From JAICJC01 sp963709425 (lineage in GTDB: Bacteria > Actinomycetota > Thermoleophilia > Gaiellales > JAICJC01), in assembly GCA_963709425.1 (NCBI GenBank), contig CAVPWG010000006.1, forward strand, positions 62,001-126,000: a DNA stretch of 64,000 nt. Direction: 5' to 3'. The notes under the pieces were generated by a model that made no database searches, was not told the DNA's origin, and saw only the letters and a program-made list of their open reading frames with translations. The position numbers and the translations under genes are program-made. How positions within the stretch are numbered: the first letter of the stretch is position 1; each line of letters starts with the position of its first letter. Below are positions 1 through 8,570 of the stretch, piece after piece.

Positions 1-206
1 TTCATCCTGCTGCGAAGCGCCAGCCCGACGACCCCGACGAACACGGCGAGGAAGTAGACGACCTGTGACCAGAACGAACCGATCCAGTCGACGAGGTACG
101 TGAAGACGACGATCAGGCCGACGGCTGCGGCGGTTCCGCCGACGGCCAGCGCGATGGACGTCGGCCAGTCGTAGAGATGCTGCTCGCCGGAGGGCCGGTC
201 GTTCAT
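1..206 (-). CDS. Small membrane protein, partial (C-terminus outside window)
   Basis: The reading frame begins at an ATG at 206 and runs off the left edge; 68 codons are visible. The protein opens with a short polar stretch (MNDRPSGEQHLYDW) followed by two hydrophobic segments at about residues 17-38 and 45-64, so it is probably an integral membrane protein with the N-terminus in the cytoplasm. It is divergent from the NADH dehydrogenase gene and the two share the 55-base gap. I do not recognise a family. Codon use is GC-rich at third positions, as in neighbouring genes. Confidence 0.55.
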   Translation of the reverse strand, partial: MNDRPSGEQHLYDWPTSIALAVGGTAAAVGLIVVFTYLVDWIGSFWSQVVYFLAVFVGVVGLALRSRM

Positions 207-261
207 CGGCGGAAGCGTACACCGCGGTACCGCCGGGTACGGGCGACCTATGCTGAGCCCC

Positions 262-1542
262 ATGCGCGTGCTGATCCTTGGGGCGGGCTTCGCCGGGAGC
301 TACGTCGCCCGGCTGCTCGGGAAGCGGACACCGGAGCTCGATGTGACCCTGGTCGATCCGCGCAACTACATGCTCTACACGCCGCTTCTGCCCGAGGCCG
401 CGTCGGGCACGGTCGAGCCGCGTCACGCAGTCGTGCCGGTGCGCGTCATGTGCCCGCGGGCCCGCCTGCTGCTCGGCCGCGCGACCGCGGTCGACATGTC
501 GGCCCGCACCGTCACCGTGCAGCCGGTCGAGGGCAACGCGCTCGACGTGGGGTTCGATGTGCTCGTCGTCGCGCTGGGAGCGATCGCGCGGACTGCTGCG
601 GTGCCCGGCCTCGTCGAGCACGCGGTCGGGTTCAAGACGATCGCCGAGGCGATCCACCTGCGGAACCACGTGCTCCAGGAGCTCGAGCTGGCGGCCACCA
701 TCGACGACCCCGGCGAACGGGAGCGCCGGCTCACGTTCGTCTTCGTCGGCGGCGGGTACGCGGGGGTCGAGGCGATGGCGGAGCTCGAGGACCTGGTGCG
801 CGACGCGAGCCGCCACTATCCGAGCCTGCGCGACGTGCCGCGCCGGTGGATCCTGGCCGACGCCGCCGACCACATCCTGAACGACCTCCGCGGGCGGCTC
901 GGCGAGTACGCGACCACGCAGCTCACGCGGCGTGGGTTCGACCTGCGACTCAAGACCGTGGTGACGAGCGTCGACGCGACGGGGGTCGAGCTCTCGGACG
1001 GCACGCACGTCGAGACGGCCACGCTCGTATGGACCGCCGGCGTCCGCCCCAACCCGCTCGTTGCGCAGCTCCGCCTGCCGCTGGACGACCGCGGCCGCAT
1101 CATCGTCGACGAACATCTGCGGGCCGGAGACGGCGTGTGGGCGCTCGGAGACTCGGCCGCCGTCCCGAACGCGGCCACCGACGGCGCGGCCGACCCGCCC
1201 ACGTGCCAGCACGCGCTCCGGCAGGCCCGCACGCTGGCGGCCAACATCGCTGCCGACGCGCGCGGACGGCCGCTCAAGACGTACCGCTACCGCATGCTCG
1301 GCCAGGCGGCGACCCTCGGCCGGCACAAGGGCGTGTGCGAGGTCGTCGGCGGGCTTCGCTTCCGCGGGTTTCCGGGCTGGTGGCTCACGCGCACATACCA
1401 CCTGTACCAGCTCCCGCTCATGAGCCGGCGGCTGCGGGTCGTGAGCGACTGGACCGTCGGGCTGTTCTTCCGCCGCGACGTCGTCGAGCTGGGAAGCTTC
1501 GGCCGGCCGGAGCCGCTCGAGCCCCCCGCACACCGATCCTGA
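262..1542 (+). CDS. NAD(P)/FAD-dependent oxidoreductase, type II NADH dehydrogenase (NDH-2) family
   Basis: This is a 426-residue two-dinucleotide-binding flavoprotein of the NDH-2 family, which passes electrons from NADH to quinone at the inner face of the membrane without pumping protons. The FAD-binding GxGxxG lies at residues 7-12 (GAGFAG), the NAD-binding one at about 163-168 (GGGYAG). Typical later motifs are TAGVRPNPL near 266 and WALGDSAAVPN near 297, which contacts FAD. An ATG at 250 is also in frame, but a TATGCT box at 249-254 lies seven bases before the ATG at 262, as in a leaderless promoter, and the Rossmann strand starts directly after 262. The gene converges on lysR with one base between stop codons. 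Other pyridine nucleotide-disulfide oxidoreductases remain possible. Confidence 0.88.
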   Translation: MRVLILGAGFAGSYVARLLGKRTPELDVTLVDPRNYMLYTPLLPEAASGTVEPRHAVVPVRVMCPRARLLLGRATAVDMSARTVTVQPVEGNALDVGFDVLVVALGAIARTAAVPGLVEHAVGFKTIAEAIHLRNHVLQELELAATIDDPGERERRLTFVFVGGGYAGVEAMAELEDLVRDASRHYPSLRDVPRRWILADAADHILNDLRGRLGEYATTQLTRRGFDLRLKTVVTSVDATGVELSDGTHVETATLVWTAGVRPNPLVAQLRLPLDDRGRIIVDEHLRAGDGVWALGDSAAVPNAATDGAADPPTCQHALRQARTLAANIAADARGRPLKTYRYRMLGQAATLGRHKGVCEVVGGLRFRGFPGWWLTRTYHLYQLPLMSRRLRVVSDWTVGLFFRRDVVELGSFGRPEPLEPPAHRS

Positions 1543-1543
1543 T

Positions 1544-2473
1544 CTACGCGGCGGCGACCTCGAGCTCGCGGCAGAGGTCGCGCGCGGCGTCGATGAACGC
1601 CTGGGCCGCCGGCGGTCGGTAGCGGTCGCGGTGCCAGGCAAGGCCGATCAGCCGCGGCGGCATGCGGCCCTCGAGGTCGACCAGGGTCACCCGCGAGTCG
1701 CCCTCGTTCACCGTGAGGCGCGGGATGAGCGCAACGCCCATGCCGGCTGCGACCATCTCCTGGATCGTCGCGTTGTCGTCGGACCGGAAGGCGAACGTCG
1801 GCTCGACGCCGGCCGCGCGCATGCGGGCCTCGACCTGGCGCGCCCCGATGCACGACCGGTAGCCCACGAGCGGCAGGCGGCCGATCTCGCGGAAGCCCGG
1901 CGGCGTCCGCCGGCGTGCCAGCGGCGAGCCGGTCTGCGTCACGAGCACGTACGGGTCGCGCAGGAGCTCGGTCGTCTCGATCGGCGCCGAGGCGATCGGC
2001 AGGACGAGGAACGCCAGGTCGAGGTCGCCGGCCTCGAGCGCCGCGATGAGGACGTCGTCCTCGGCCTCGGTCAGGCTCACCTCCACGCGCGGCCACGCCT
2101 CGGAGAACCGGCGCAGGAGCTGCGGCAGAAGGCGCGCCCCGGCGCTCTGGAACGCCCCCACGCGCAGGGCGCCCGCCTCGCCGGCGGCAAGCGCCGACAG
2201 GTCGGCCCGCGCCGCCCGGAGCCGCGCCACGATCGCGTCGGCATGCGTAAGGAGCATGCGCCCGGCCTCGGTGAGCTCGGCGGGCCGCGGCCCGCCGGGC
2301 CGGTCGACCAGCCGCTGGCCGACGAGCTTCTCGAGGGTCGCGAGCTGCTGGCTCACGGCCGACTGCGTGTAGCCGAGCGCCTCGGCGGCGCGGCCGAACG
2401 AGCCGTGCTCGGCGATGGCTTGAAGCGCCGCCAGGTGGCGCAGCTCGACGCCCAGCCAGGTATCAGATTCCAT
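1544..2473 (-). CDS. LysR-family transcriptional regulator
   Basis: A 309-residue LysR-type regulator of usual length. The winged helix-turn-helix is at about residues 10-68, with the family hallmarks AIAEHGSFGRAAEALGYTQS and SQQLATLEKLVG. The rest is a periplasmic-binding-protein-like effector domain that would sense a small molecule. An inverted repeat just upstream of its ATG looks like its own binding site. Its target may be itself and the small gene that starts at 2533 on the other strand. The effector cannot be read from sequence. It ends one base from the convergent NDH-2 gene. Confidence 0.9.
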   Translation of the reverse strand: MESDTWLGVELRHLAALQAIAEHGSFGRAAEALGYTQSAVSQQLATLEKLVGQRLVDRPGGPRPAELTEAGRMLLTHADAIVARLRAARADLSALAAGEAGALRVGAFQSAGARLLPQLLRRFSEAWPRVEVSLTEAEDDVLIAALEAGDLDLAFLVLPIASAPIETTELLRDPYVLVTQTGSPLARRRTPPGFREIGRLPLVGYRSCIGARQVEARMRAAGVEPTFAFRSDDNATIQEMVAAGMGVALIPRLTVNEGDSRVTLVDLEGRMPPRLIGLAWHRDRYRPPAAQAFIDAARDLCRELEVAAA

Positions 2474-2498
2474 AATCGATCTGAATAGTAGCTCGATT
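2474..2498. promoter_or_regulatory. Candidate LysR-type operator (AATCGA-N13-TCGATT)
   Basis: A perfect 6-base dyad, AATCGA at 2474-2479 and TCGATT at 2493-2498, is separated by 13 bases in an AT-richer patch immediately upstream of the lysR start at 2473. LysR regulators commonly bind such T-N11-A-containing dyads in the shared region between themselves and a divergent target. The right arm abuts the predicted -35 of the small gene at 2533. Assignment is by position and symmetry only. Confidence 0.45.
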
Positions 2499-2526
2499 TG
2501 AACTAATGAGCCCGGCTGCCGATGAT
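2498..2526 (+). promoter_or_regulatory. Candidate promoter for a leaderless small gene
   Basis: TTGAAC at 2498-2503 and GATGAT at 2521-2526 are separated by 17 bases. The start codon at 2533 lies six bases after the -10 box, where transcription would begin, so the transcript would be leaderless. There is no Shine-Dalgarno sequence before that start. Confidence 0.4.
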
Positions 2527-2532
2527 ACGGGT

Positions 2533-2655
2533 ATGGGACTCCTCTTCTTCATCATCATGATCGTCGTCGTCGGGCCGCTCGCGGTCCTGTACGGCGCAGA
2601 CTCGCGCCCCACCTCGGGTCGGTCACGCGAGTGGTGGCCCGCCGCTCCGCGGTAG
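2533..2655 (+). CDS. 40-residue single-pass membrane peptide
   Basis: A short open frame encodes MGLLFFIIMIVVVGPLAVLY, then a polar tail with GADSR and a C-terminal WWPAAPR. The first 20 residues form one transmembrane helix. Peptides of this design (hydrophobic helix, G-ADSR, aromatic tail) are, to my recollection, repeatedly present in actinobacterial genomes, but no function is known to me. The promoter-like boxes at leaderless spacing and the LysR-type dyad upstream support a real gene. It converges on livF with 10 bases between the stops. Confidence 0.6.
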   Translation: MGLLFFIIMIVVVGPLAVLYGADSRPTSGRSREWWPAAPR

Positions 2656-2665
2656 GTCATCCAGG

Positions 2666-3394
2666 TCAGGTTTCGCCGAGATACGCCTTGCGCACCTGCT
2701 CGTTGCTGCGCAGGGCCTCGGCCGTGTCGTGCAGTGCGACGTGGCCCGTCTCGAGGACGTAGCCGCGGTTCGCCACCGCGAGCGCGATCAGGGCGTTCTG
2801 CTCGACGAGCAGGATCGCCGTGCCCGTCTTGTTGATCTCGCGGACGATGTCGAAGATGCGCTCGACGAGGATCGGCGCGAGGCCGAGCGACGGCTCGTCG
2901 AACATGAGCAGCTTGGGCTTGGCCATCAGCGCCCGGCCGATGGCGCACATCTGCTGCTCGCCGCCCGAGAGCGTCCCGGCCTTCTGCATCCGCCGCTCCT
3001 GGAGGCGCGGGAAGAGCTCGTACACGTGGTCGATGTCCTGCTCGATCCCGGCCTTGTCCGAGCGCTGGAACGCGCCCATCTCGAGGTTCTCGCGCACGCT
3101 CATCCGTGAGAACAGCCGTCGCCCCTCGGGCGACTGGCTGATCCCGAGCTTCACGATGTCGTGCGGGCGGCGGCCGACGAGGTTCTCGCCCTTGAACAGG
3201 ATCTTGCCGCGCTTCGGCCTGTTGATGCCCTGGATCGAGCGCAGCGTCGTCGACTTGCCTGCGCCGTTCGCGCCGATCAGCGTCACGATCTCACCCTCGT
3301 TCACCGTGATCGAGATGCCCTTGATCGCCTCGATCGTCCCGTAGAAGGTGTGCACGTCGTCGAGCTCGAGCAGGACGGAGCCGTTGCTACTCAT
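2666..3394 (-). CDS. livF: Branched-chain amino-acid ABC transporter ATP-binding protein LivF
   Basis: This is one of the two ATPases that drive the HAAT-type importer of leucine, isoleucine, valine or related compounds. Walker A is GANGAGKST at about residues 41-49, the signature is LSGGEQQ, and Walker B is LLMFDEPSLGLAP, which is typical of LivF. The frame is open to a start at 3418, but the ATG at 3394 overlaps the livG stop by eight bases in the ATGAGTAG style and gives a 242-residue protein of normal length. It is the last gene of the liv operon. The exact substrate cannot be deduced. Confidence 0.92.
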   Translation of the reverse strand: MSSNGSVLLELDDVHTFYGTIEAIKGISITVNEGEIVTLIGANGAGKSTTLRSIQGINRPKRGKILFKGENLVGRRPHDIVKLGISQSPEGRRLFSRMSVRENLEMGAFQRSDKAGIEQDIDHVYELFPRLQERRMQKAGTLSGGEQQMCAIGRALMAKPKLLMFDEPSLGLAPILVERIFDIVREINKTGTAILLVEQNALIALAVANRGYVLETGHVALHDTAEALRSNEQVRKAYLGET

Positions 3395-4200
3395 CCCGCG
3401 GATCCCCGTCGCCTCCACCGTCGGCGGTCGCGGCCGACCCCAGGTAGGCCTCGATCACCCGCTGGTCGCGCTGGATCTCGGCCGGTGACCCCTCGGCGAT
3501 CTTCTCGCCGTGGTCGAGCACCGTCACCCGCTCGGAGATCCCCATGACGACCTTCATGTCGTGCTCGATCATGAGGATCGAGAGCCCGCGCTCGTCGCGC
3601 ATCCGCCCGACGAAGCTCGTGAACTCGGCGCTCTCCTGCGGGTTCATGCCCGCCGTCGGCTCGTCGAGGAGGAGCAGCTTGGGCTCCGTCCCGAGCGCCC
3701 GCGCCACCTCGAGCCGGCGCTGGTCGCCGTAGGCGAGGTTCATCGCATACGTGTGCTCCGCCTCACGCGGGAGCCCGCAGTACGACGAGGAGCTCGCGGG
3801 CACGATCGGCGGCGCCCCGCTCCTCGCGCTTGATGCCACGCGTGCGCAGGATCGACTTGACGATCCCGCCCTTCAGCCGGGAGTGCATGCCGACGAGCAC
3901 GTTCTCGAGGCCGGTCATGGTCGGGAACAGGCGGATGTTCTGAAACGTCCGCCCCACGCCGAGGTGCGTGACGGCATGCGGCGGCAGGCCGACGACCTCG
4001 TGCCCGTCGAACGTCACCTCCCCGCTCGTCGGCGTGTACACGCCGGTCAGCATGTTGAAGAACGTCGTCTTGCCCGCGCCGTTGGGGCCGATCAGGCTCA
4101 CGATGCCTCCCCTCGGCACATTGAAGTCGACATCCGAGCAGGCGACGAGCCCGCCGAACTCCTTGCGGACCGCTCGCGCCGTCAGCAGGTCATCGGCCAT
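3387..4200 (-). CDS. livG: Branched-chain amino-acid ABC transporter ATP-binding protein LivG (frameshifted)
   Basis: This is the second ATPase of the liv importer. The N-terminal part, from the ATG at 4200, carries Walker A GPNGAGKTT and the LivG-type block VGRTFQNIRLFPTMTGLENV. The C-terminal part, with LAYGDQRRLEVARAL, Walker B LLLLDEPTAGMNP and the H-loop EHDM, is in another frame. The switch lies near 3784: removing one base there restores ARELLVYCGLPREAEHTYA and a protein of about 270 residues, the normal length. As written, the first frame stops soon after ARELLVVLRAPA. All motifs are otherwise intact, so I suspect a consensus error rather than decay. It overlaps livM by ATGA. Confidence 0.85.
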
Positions 4201-5420
4201 CACGCCGCGGCGTCGTAGAGCGATCCGCCCTCGACGCCGGCCTCCAGCTCGATCTTCCGTCGTGCGGTGGGTATCAGCCCCTGCGGCCGGACCAGCATCA
4301 TCACCACGATGATGACGCCGAAGATGCCGAACGTGTACTGGGGGATGTTGAAGCTCGTGCCCGCGATGTTGTTGACGTTGTTGCCGACGGCCTCGAGCCC
4401 CTGGTAGTTCAGGTACGAGAGCACAGCGCCGCCCAGGCACACCCCCCAGACGTTCCCCATCCCGCCGAGGATGACCATGCACAGGACGGCGATGGAGATG
4501 TTGAGCGAGAAGTCCTGGGGAAAGGTCGAGCTCTTGAAGATGGCGTAGAAGCACCCGGCCATCCCGCCGAAGAACGCGCCGATGGCGTACGCGAGCGTCT
4601 TGGTGCGCATCAGCGGTACGCCCATCGCGGCGGCCGCGATCTCGTCCTCGCGGATGGCCACCCAGGCCCGGCCGAGGCGCGAGTCGCGAAGCCGGATGCA
4701 GCAGAACAGCGTGAACAGCACCATGACGACCCCGGTCCAGTAGTAGTAGTCGGCCGAGTTCACCTCGAGCCGGTAGCTGGACGGCAGGAACGAGACGGCA
4801 TTGTGGATCGAGACGCCGAACCCGAGCGAGTCGATCGGCGTCAATCCGTTCGGCCCGTTCGTGACGTTGTGGCCGAGCCAGTCGTCGCCGTTGTTGACCG
4901 CCTGCGGGATGATCTCGCCGAACCCGAGCGTCACGATCGCCAGGTAGTCCCCCCGCAGCCGCAGGGTCGGAAGGCCGATGATGATGCCGAGGATCGTGGC
5001 GAAGACGGCCCCGACGACCAGGAGCAGCCACACGTTGATGTGCAGTCCCGGCAGCACCGGGAGCACGCCGACCGACAGGAAGTGGACCTTGTCGGGCGCG
5101 AACTGGAGCGTCGCGAACCAGCCGGCGATATACGCACCGGCCGCATAGAAGGCGACGTAGCCGAGGTCGAGCAGGCCGGCGTAGCCGACGACGACGTTCA
5201 GGCCGAGCGCCATCGTGACGTAGACGCACATCACGACCATGGTCGGCACCGTCGGCGCCAGCTGCCCGGTCGTCCCGCCCCCGAGCGCGCTGAAGAGATC
5301 CTGGTAGTAGTTGGGGTAGAACGCGACCAGGAGGAGCACCGTCACGGGCAGCGCGAGCACGCGCACTCTTCTGGGGAGTCGCGCCCACGCGTCGCCCACA
5401 GATCCGGTACGCCCGCTCAT
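4200..5420 (-). CDS. livM: Branched-chain amino-acid ABC transporter permease LivM
   Basis: A 406-residue integral membrane permease. The family signature GLNVVVGYAGLLDLGYVAFYAAGAY is near residue 75, and the cytoplasmic coupling loop with GRAWVAIREDEIAAAAMG is near 265. Around nine to ten hydrophobic segments are visible, and the frame ends with the usual MLVRPQGLIP stretch. The start and stop both overlap neighbouring genes by four bases (ATGA with livH and with livG), which implies translational coupling in the order livH-livM-livG-livF. Confidence 0.93.
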   Translation of the reverse strand: MSGRTGSVGDAWARLPRRVRVLALPVTVLLLVAFYPNYYQDLFSALGGGTTGQLAPTVPTMVVMCVYVTMALGLNVVVGYAGLLDLGYVAFYAAGAYIAGWFATLQFAPDKVHFLSVGVLPVLPGLHINVWLLLVVGAVFATILGIIIGLPTLRLRGDYLAIVTLGFGEIIPQAVNNGDDWLGHNVTNGPNGLTPIDSLGFGVSIHNAVSFLPSSYRLEVNSADYYYWTGVVMVLFTLFCCIRLRDSRLGRAWVAIREDEIAAAAMGVPLMRTKTLAYAIGAFFGGMAGCFYAIFKSSTFPQDFSLNISIAVLCMVILGGMGNVWGVCLGGAVLSYLNYQGLEAVGNNVNNIAGTSFNIPQYTFGIFGVIIVVMMLVRPQGLIPTARRKIELEAGVEGGSLYDAAA

Positions 5421-6484
5421 GCGCGGTCGGGGACCTCCTCACCGAGGAGCCCTTGCGGCCGGAACACGAGCACGAGGATCAGAATCGAGAAGATCAGGGA
5501 CTGCGTCCAGCTCGAGCCCGGCGTGTGCCACGAGAGGCCCTCGTTGAACGCTTGGATGAGGCCGATGAGGACGGCGCCAAGGGCGGCGCCGGTGAGGTTT
5601 CCGATGCCGCCGAGAACGGCGGCCGTGAACGCGAAGAGGCCGAGCTGGAACCCGAGGTCATACCGGGTCGAGGTCTGGTACATCACGAACAGCACCCCGG
5701 CGGCCCCGGCCAGCGATCCGCCGAGCGCGAAGGTGAAGGCGATCGTGCGGTCGACGTCGATCCCCATCATGCGGCTCGCGTCCATGTCCTGCGCGACGGC
5801 CCGCATGGCCTTTCCCTGCCGCGTCGCGCGCACCAGATAGGAGAGCACGAGCAGGACCGGGATCGTGATCAGGACGATCAGGAGCGACTTCTGCGTGTAG
5901 GGGATGCCACCGATCGTGAAGAGCGACTTGGTCGGGAGGATGTCGGGAAGCGGCTGCTCGATGAAGCCGTACACGAGCGCGGCCGCGTTCTGGAGGATGA
6001 AGCTCATCCCGATCGCCGTGATCAGCGGCGCCAGCTTGGGTGCGTTCCGAAGCGGCCTGTAGGCGACGCGCTCGATCGCGACGTTGAGCGTGGCACAGAA
6101 GGCGACCGTCGCGACGATCGTGACGAGGACGAGCGGCGCCGTCACATACCACGCCTGGCTCCCGTTGAGCCCGAACCAGGACGCCGAGACGGTGACGCAG
6201 ACCATCGAGCCCCACATGAAGACGTCGCCGTGGGCGAAGTTGATGAGCTCGATGATGCCGTAGACGAGCGTGTATCCGAGCGCGACCAGGGCGTAGATGC
6301 ATCCCAGGGTGATGCCGAGCAGGAACACGCTCACGAACTGCGCGGGGGCGTTGATGAAGTTGCCGACGACCCACACGACGAACACGCCCACCACGACCCA
6401 CGTGAGGACGCGGTTGATCTGCTGTGAGAAACGGGGGAGCGCGGCGATGACCGGCCGCCGGCTGGTGCCGGACTGGGCCGTCAT
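5417..6484 (-). CDS. livH: Branched-chain amino-acid ABC transporter permease LivH
   Basis: A 355-residue permease that pairs with LivM. The LivH motif GYTLVYGIIELINFAHGD is near residue 70, the coupling region is MRAVAQDMDASRMMGID near 225, and the C-terminus LVFRPQGLLGE is typical. The N-terminus carries an extra polar leader of about 25 residues. The gene begins 21 bases after the end of the binding-protein gene and overlaps livM by four bases. Confidence 0.93.
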   Translation of the reverse strand: MTAQSGTSRRPVIAALPRFSQQINRVLTWVVVGVFVVWVVGNFINAPAQFVSVFLLGITLGCIYALVALGYTLVYGIIELINFAHGDVFMWGSMVCVTVSASWFGLNGSQAWYVTAPLVLVTIVATVAFCATLNVAIERVAYRPLRNAPKLAPLITAIGMSFILQNAAALVYGFIEQPLPDILPTKSLFTIGGIPYTQKSLLIVLITIPVLLVLSYLVRATRQGKAMRAVAQDMDASRMMGIDVDRTIAFTFALGGSLAGAAGVLFVMYQTSTRYDLGFQLGLFAFTAAVLGGIGNLTGAALGAVLIGLIQAFNEGLSWHTPGSSWTQSLIFSILILVLVFRPQGLLGEEVPDRA

Positions 6485-6505
6485 CGCAGCGCTCCCCCGG
6501 GTTGC

Positions 6506-7852
6506 TCATTGGTCCGGGAACGTCTCCACGAGCTCCGCCTTGGGTGTCAGCACCTTGTAGGTGACGAGCTTGCCACCCTTGACGACGTCGACCGTCATCG
6601 AGCCCTGGTCGGTGTCGCCCGCGTCGTTGATCGAGAACGTGCCGAGCACGCTGTCGGTGACGGTGGTGCCGAACAGGTTCTTCGAGACGCTGGCCCGCGT
6701 GCCGTCGGAGGCCGCGATGGCCTTCAGGACAACCTGGGCTGCGGCGGCCGCGTACGGGGTGTACGGGTCGATGAAGTCCGGGTTGTACTTGGCCTGGAAG
6801 TCCGAGACGAAGCTCGCGCCGGCACCGGTCAGCTGATCGGTGGGCACGCCCGCCACGGACGCGTACAGGCCGTCGGACGCCTTACCGGCATCCGTGATCG
6901 TCTGCGACGTCGTGAAGCCGTCCGGGAGGAGCAGCTTCACCTTTTGGTTGTCGCCGAGCACCGCGACCTTGTCCTTGATCAGCTGGCCGCCGTTCTCGCA
7001 GATGAGGCCGCCGACCATGATCGCGTCGGGGTGCTTCGCTGCGATGCCCTGGAAGAGGGCCTGGTAGTTGGTGCCCGTCTTGGTGTTGTAGGCCGAGTTG
7101 CCGAGGACCTTGATGCCGAGCTTCTTCGCGGCGTCCTCGAAGTACGTCGCCACACCGGCACCGTAGGCCTGCTTGTCGTTCAGGATGTAGACCGACTTGA
7201 CGCCGAGGCCCTCTGCGGTCTGGGCGAGCGCCGGGCCCTGGAAGTTGTCCGGGGCCACGACCCGCGCGTAGTTGCGCGTGCCGGTCGGGTAGTACTTGCT
7301 CGGCTCGGCCGGGACCTTGGTGCCCTGGGTCAGTCCGGGCCACGTGTTGGCCGGGCTCACCATGGCGATCGGGCCAGGCTGCGCCTGGTTCAGCACCGGG
7401 ACCTCGAGCTCGGCACAGCCCGAGTTGAAGGTGCCGATGTTGGCGATGACCGACGGGTCCTGGGCGTACGCGTTGGCGTTCGCCGAGCACGTCGTCGAGT
7501 CCCATGTCCCCGCCTGCGGCGTCGAGTCGTCGCACGGCTGGAACGCGATCGTGTACTTGCCGGCCTTCCAACCGGCCTGCTCGAAGATCATCTCGATCGC
7601 CTGGTTCATCTGCGTCGTCTGATGCGACGACGATCCGTTGAGCGGCAGGTCGGACGTGACCAGGTACTGGCCGCTCGGGTTCACCACCGACTTGCAGGTG
7701 GAGGAGTTCACGGGCGTCGCGGCGCTGCCTCCTCCGCCTCCGCTCGTACCACCGCCTCCGCCGCTGCTCGACCCGCTTCCGCAGGCCGCTGCGGTGGCCA
7801 GAACGAGAACCGCGGCCATCGCCCAGAGAGCGCGGCCAGGTACACGTCTCAT
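6506..7852 (-). CDS. Branched-chain amino-acid ABC transporter substrate-binding lipoprotein
   Basis: A 448-residue extracytoplasmic solute-binding protein of the LivJ/LivK type I fold. A signal peptide (MRRVPGRALWAMAAVLVLAT) ends in a lipobox with Cys about residue 24, followed by a Ser/Gly-rich linker that tethers the domain to the membrane. The mature part has the two-lobe pattern of periplasmic binding proteins, for example PIAMVSPANTWPGL and VYILNDKQAYGAG. The frame could start at GTG 7885, but GGGAGGAG lies just before the ATG at 7852 and the signal peptide begins there. It heads the liv operon, so the ligand it binds decides the substrate of the importer. Confidence 0.9.
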   Translation of the reverse strand: MRRVPGRALWAMAAVLVLATAAACGSGSSSGGGGGTSGGGGGSAATPVNSSTCKSVVNPSGQYLVTSDLPLNGSSSHQTTQMNQAIEMIFEQAGWKAGKYTIAFQPCDDSTPQAGTWDSTTCSANANAYAQDPSVIANIGTFNSGCAELEVPVLNQAQPGPIAMVSPANTWPGLTQGTKVPAEPSKYYPTGTRNYARVVAPDNFQGPALAQTAEGLGVKSVYILNDKQAYGAGVATYFEDAAKKLGIKVLGNSAYNTKTGTNYQALFQGIAAKHPDAIMVGGLICENGGQLIKDKVAVLGDNQKVKLLLPDGFTTSQTITDAGKASDGLYASVAGVPTDQLTGAGASFVSDFQAKYNPDFIDPYTPYAAAAAQVVLKAIAASDGTRASVSKNLFGTTVTDSVLGTFSINDAGDTDQGSMTVDVVKGGKLVTYKVLTPKAELVETFPDQ

Positions 7853-7941
7853 CTGATCTCCTCCCACTTCGGGTTGGTGTTTCACGCCGGTGACGGCCTT
7901 CGCCGCCCGACGCGCGACGGTCTATCTACCATCCCCGGCGG

Positions 7942-8568
7942 ATGAGCACAAGGGTTCCACGCCACCGCCGCCACTCCCGGATGCTTCGAGATCGTCGCGG
8001 CGCAATGGTACTCCTCGCGGTCGTCGTCGTGGTGGTCGCAGCCTGTGGATCCTCGAATAATTCCGCCGGATCCAAGCAGGCGGCCCCGAAGACGTGTCCG
8101 AAGGCATGGGCCGCCTCGTGGCAGACGTGGGCCGATCGGGTCGGGATGACGATCTACTGCCCCGGTTGGCTCCCGAGTCCCATCGACGGCGTGATCCACG
8201 GGCAGTGGAACACGGCCCGCGTGCCGGACAAGCAGTGGCAGCTCGGCTACGCCTGGCTCGAGCAGGGCGAGCTCGTCCACGTCGTCTTCGAGGGCTACCC
8301 GCCCGGGACCTTCCCGCCGACGTGCGAGGGGCAGCCGTGCTTCGCCGGCCGCGAGCCGGCGACCGAGCAGGTCGGCGGCCAGACCGTCACGTGGTATGAC
8401 CACAACCTTGCGTCCCACACCGGGCACATCGCGGCGATCTTCCACTCCGGAGGCAACGTGTACGTGATCTCGATCCACGTGGCCTCGCCCGTGTCGACGC
8501 CGGCCAAGGCCAAGTCGGATCTCCGCCACATCATCCGGTCACTCGTCCCGATGCAGCCCCAGGCCTGA
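7942..8568 (+). CDS. Predicted lipoprotein of unknown function
   Basis: A 208-residue frame with a basic N-terminus, a hydrophobic run (VLLAVVVVVVAAC) and a Cys near residue 35 in lipobox context, so it is probably a membrane-anchored extracytoplasmic protein. In-frame ATG codons at 7981 and 8005 could equally be the start. The mature part contains four further Cys residues (for example in YCPGW and CEGQPCF) that may form disulfides, and it ends with a DLRHIIRSL segment. I recognise no domain. It is divergent from the liv operon and two bases ahead of the deacetylase gene, so the two may be co-transcribed. Confidence 0.7.
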   Translation: MSTRVPRHRRHSRMLRDRRGAMVLLAVVVVVVAACGSSNNSAGSKQAAPKTCPKAWAASWQTWADRVGMTIYCPGWLPSPIDGVIHGQWNTARVPDKQWQLGYAWLEQGELVHVVFEGYPPGTFPPTCEGQPCFAGREPATEQVGGQTVTWYDHNLASHTGHIAAIFHSGGNVYVISIHVASPVSTPAKAKSDLRHIIRSLVPMQPQA

Positions 8569-8570
8569 GC

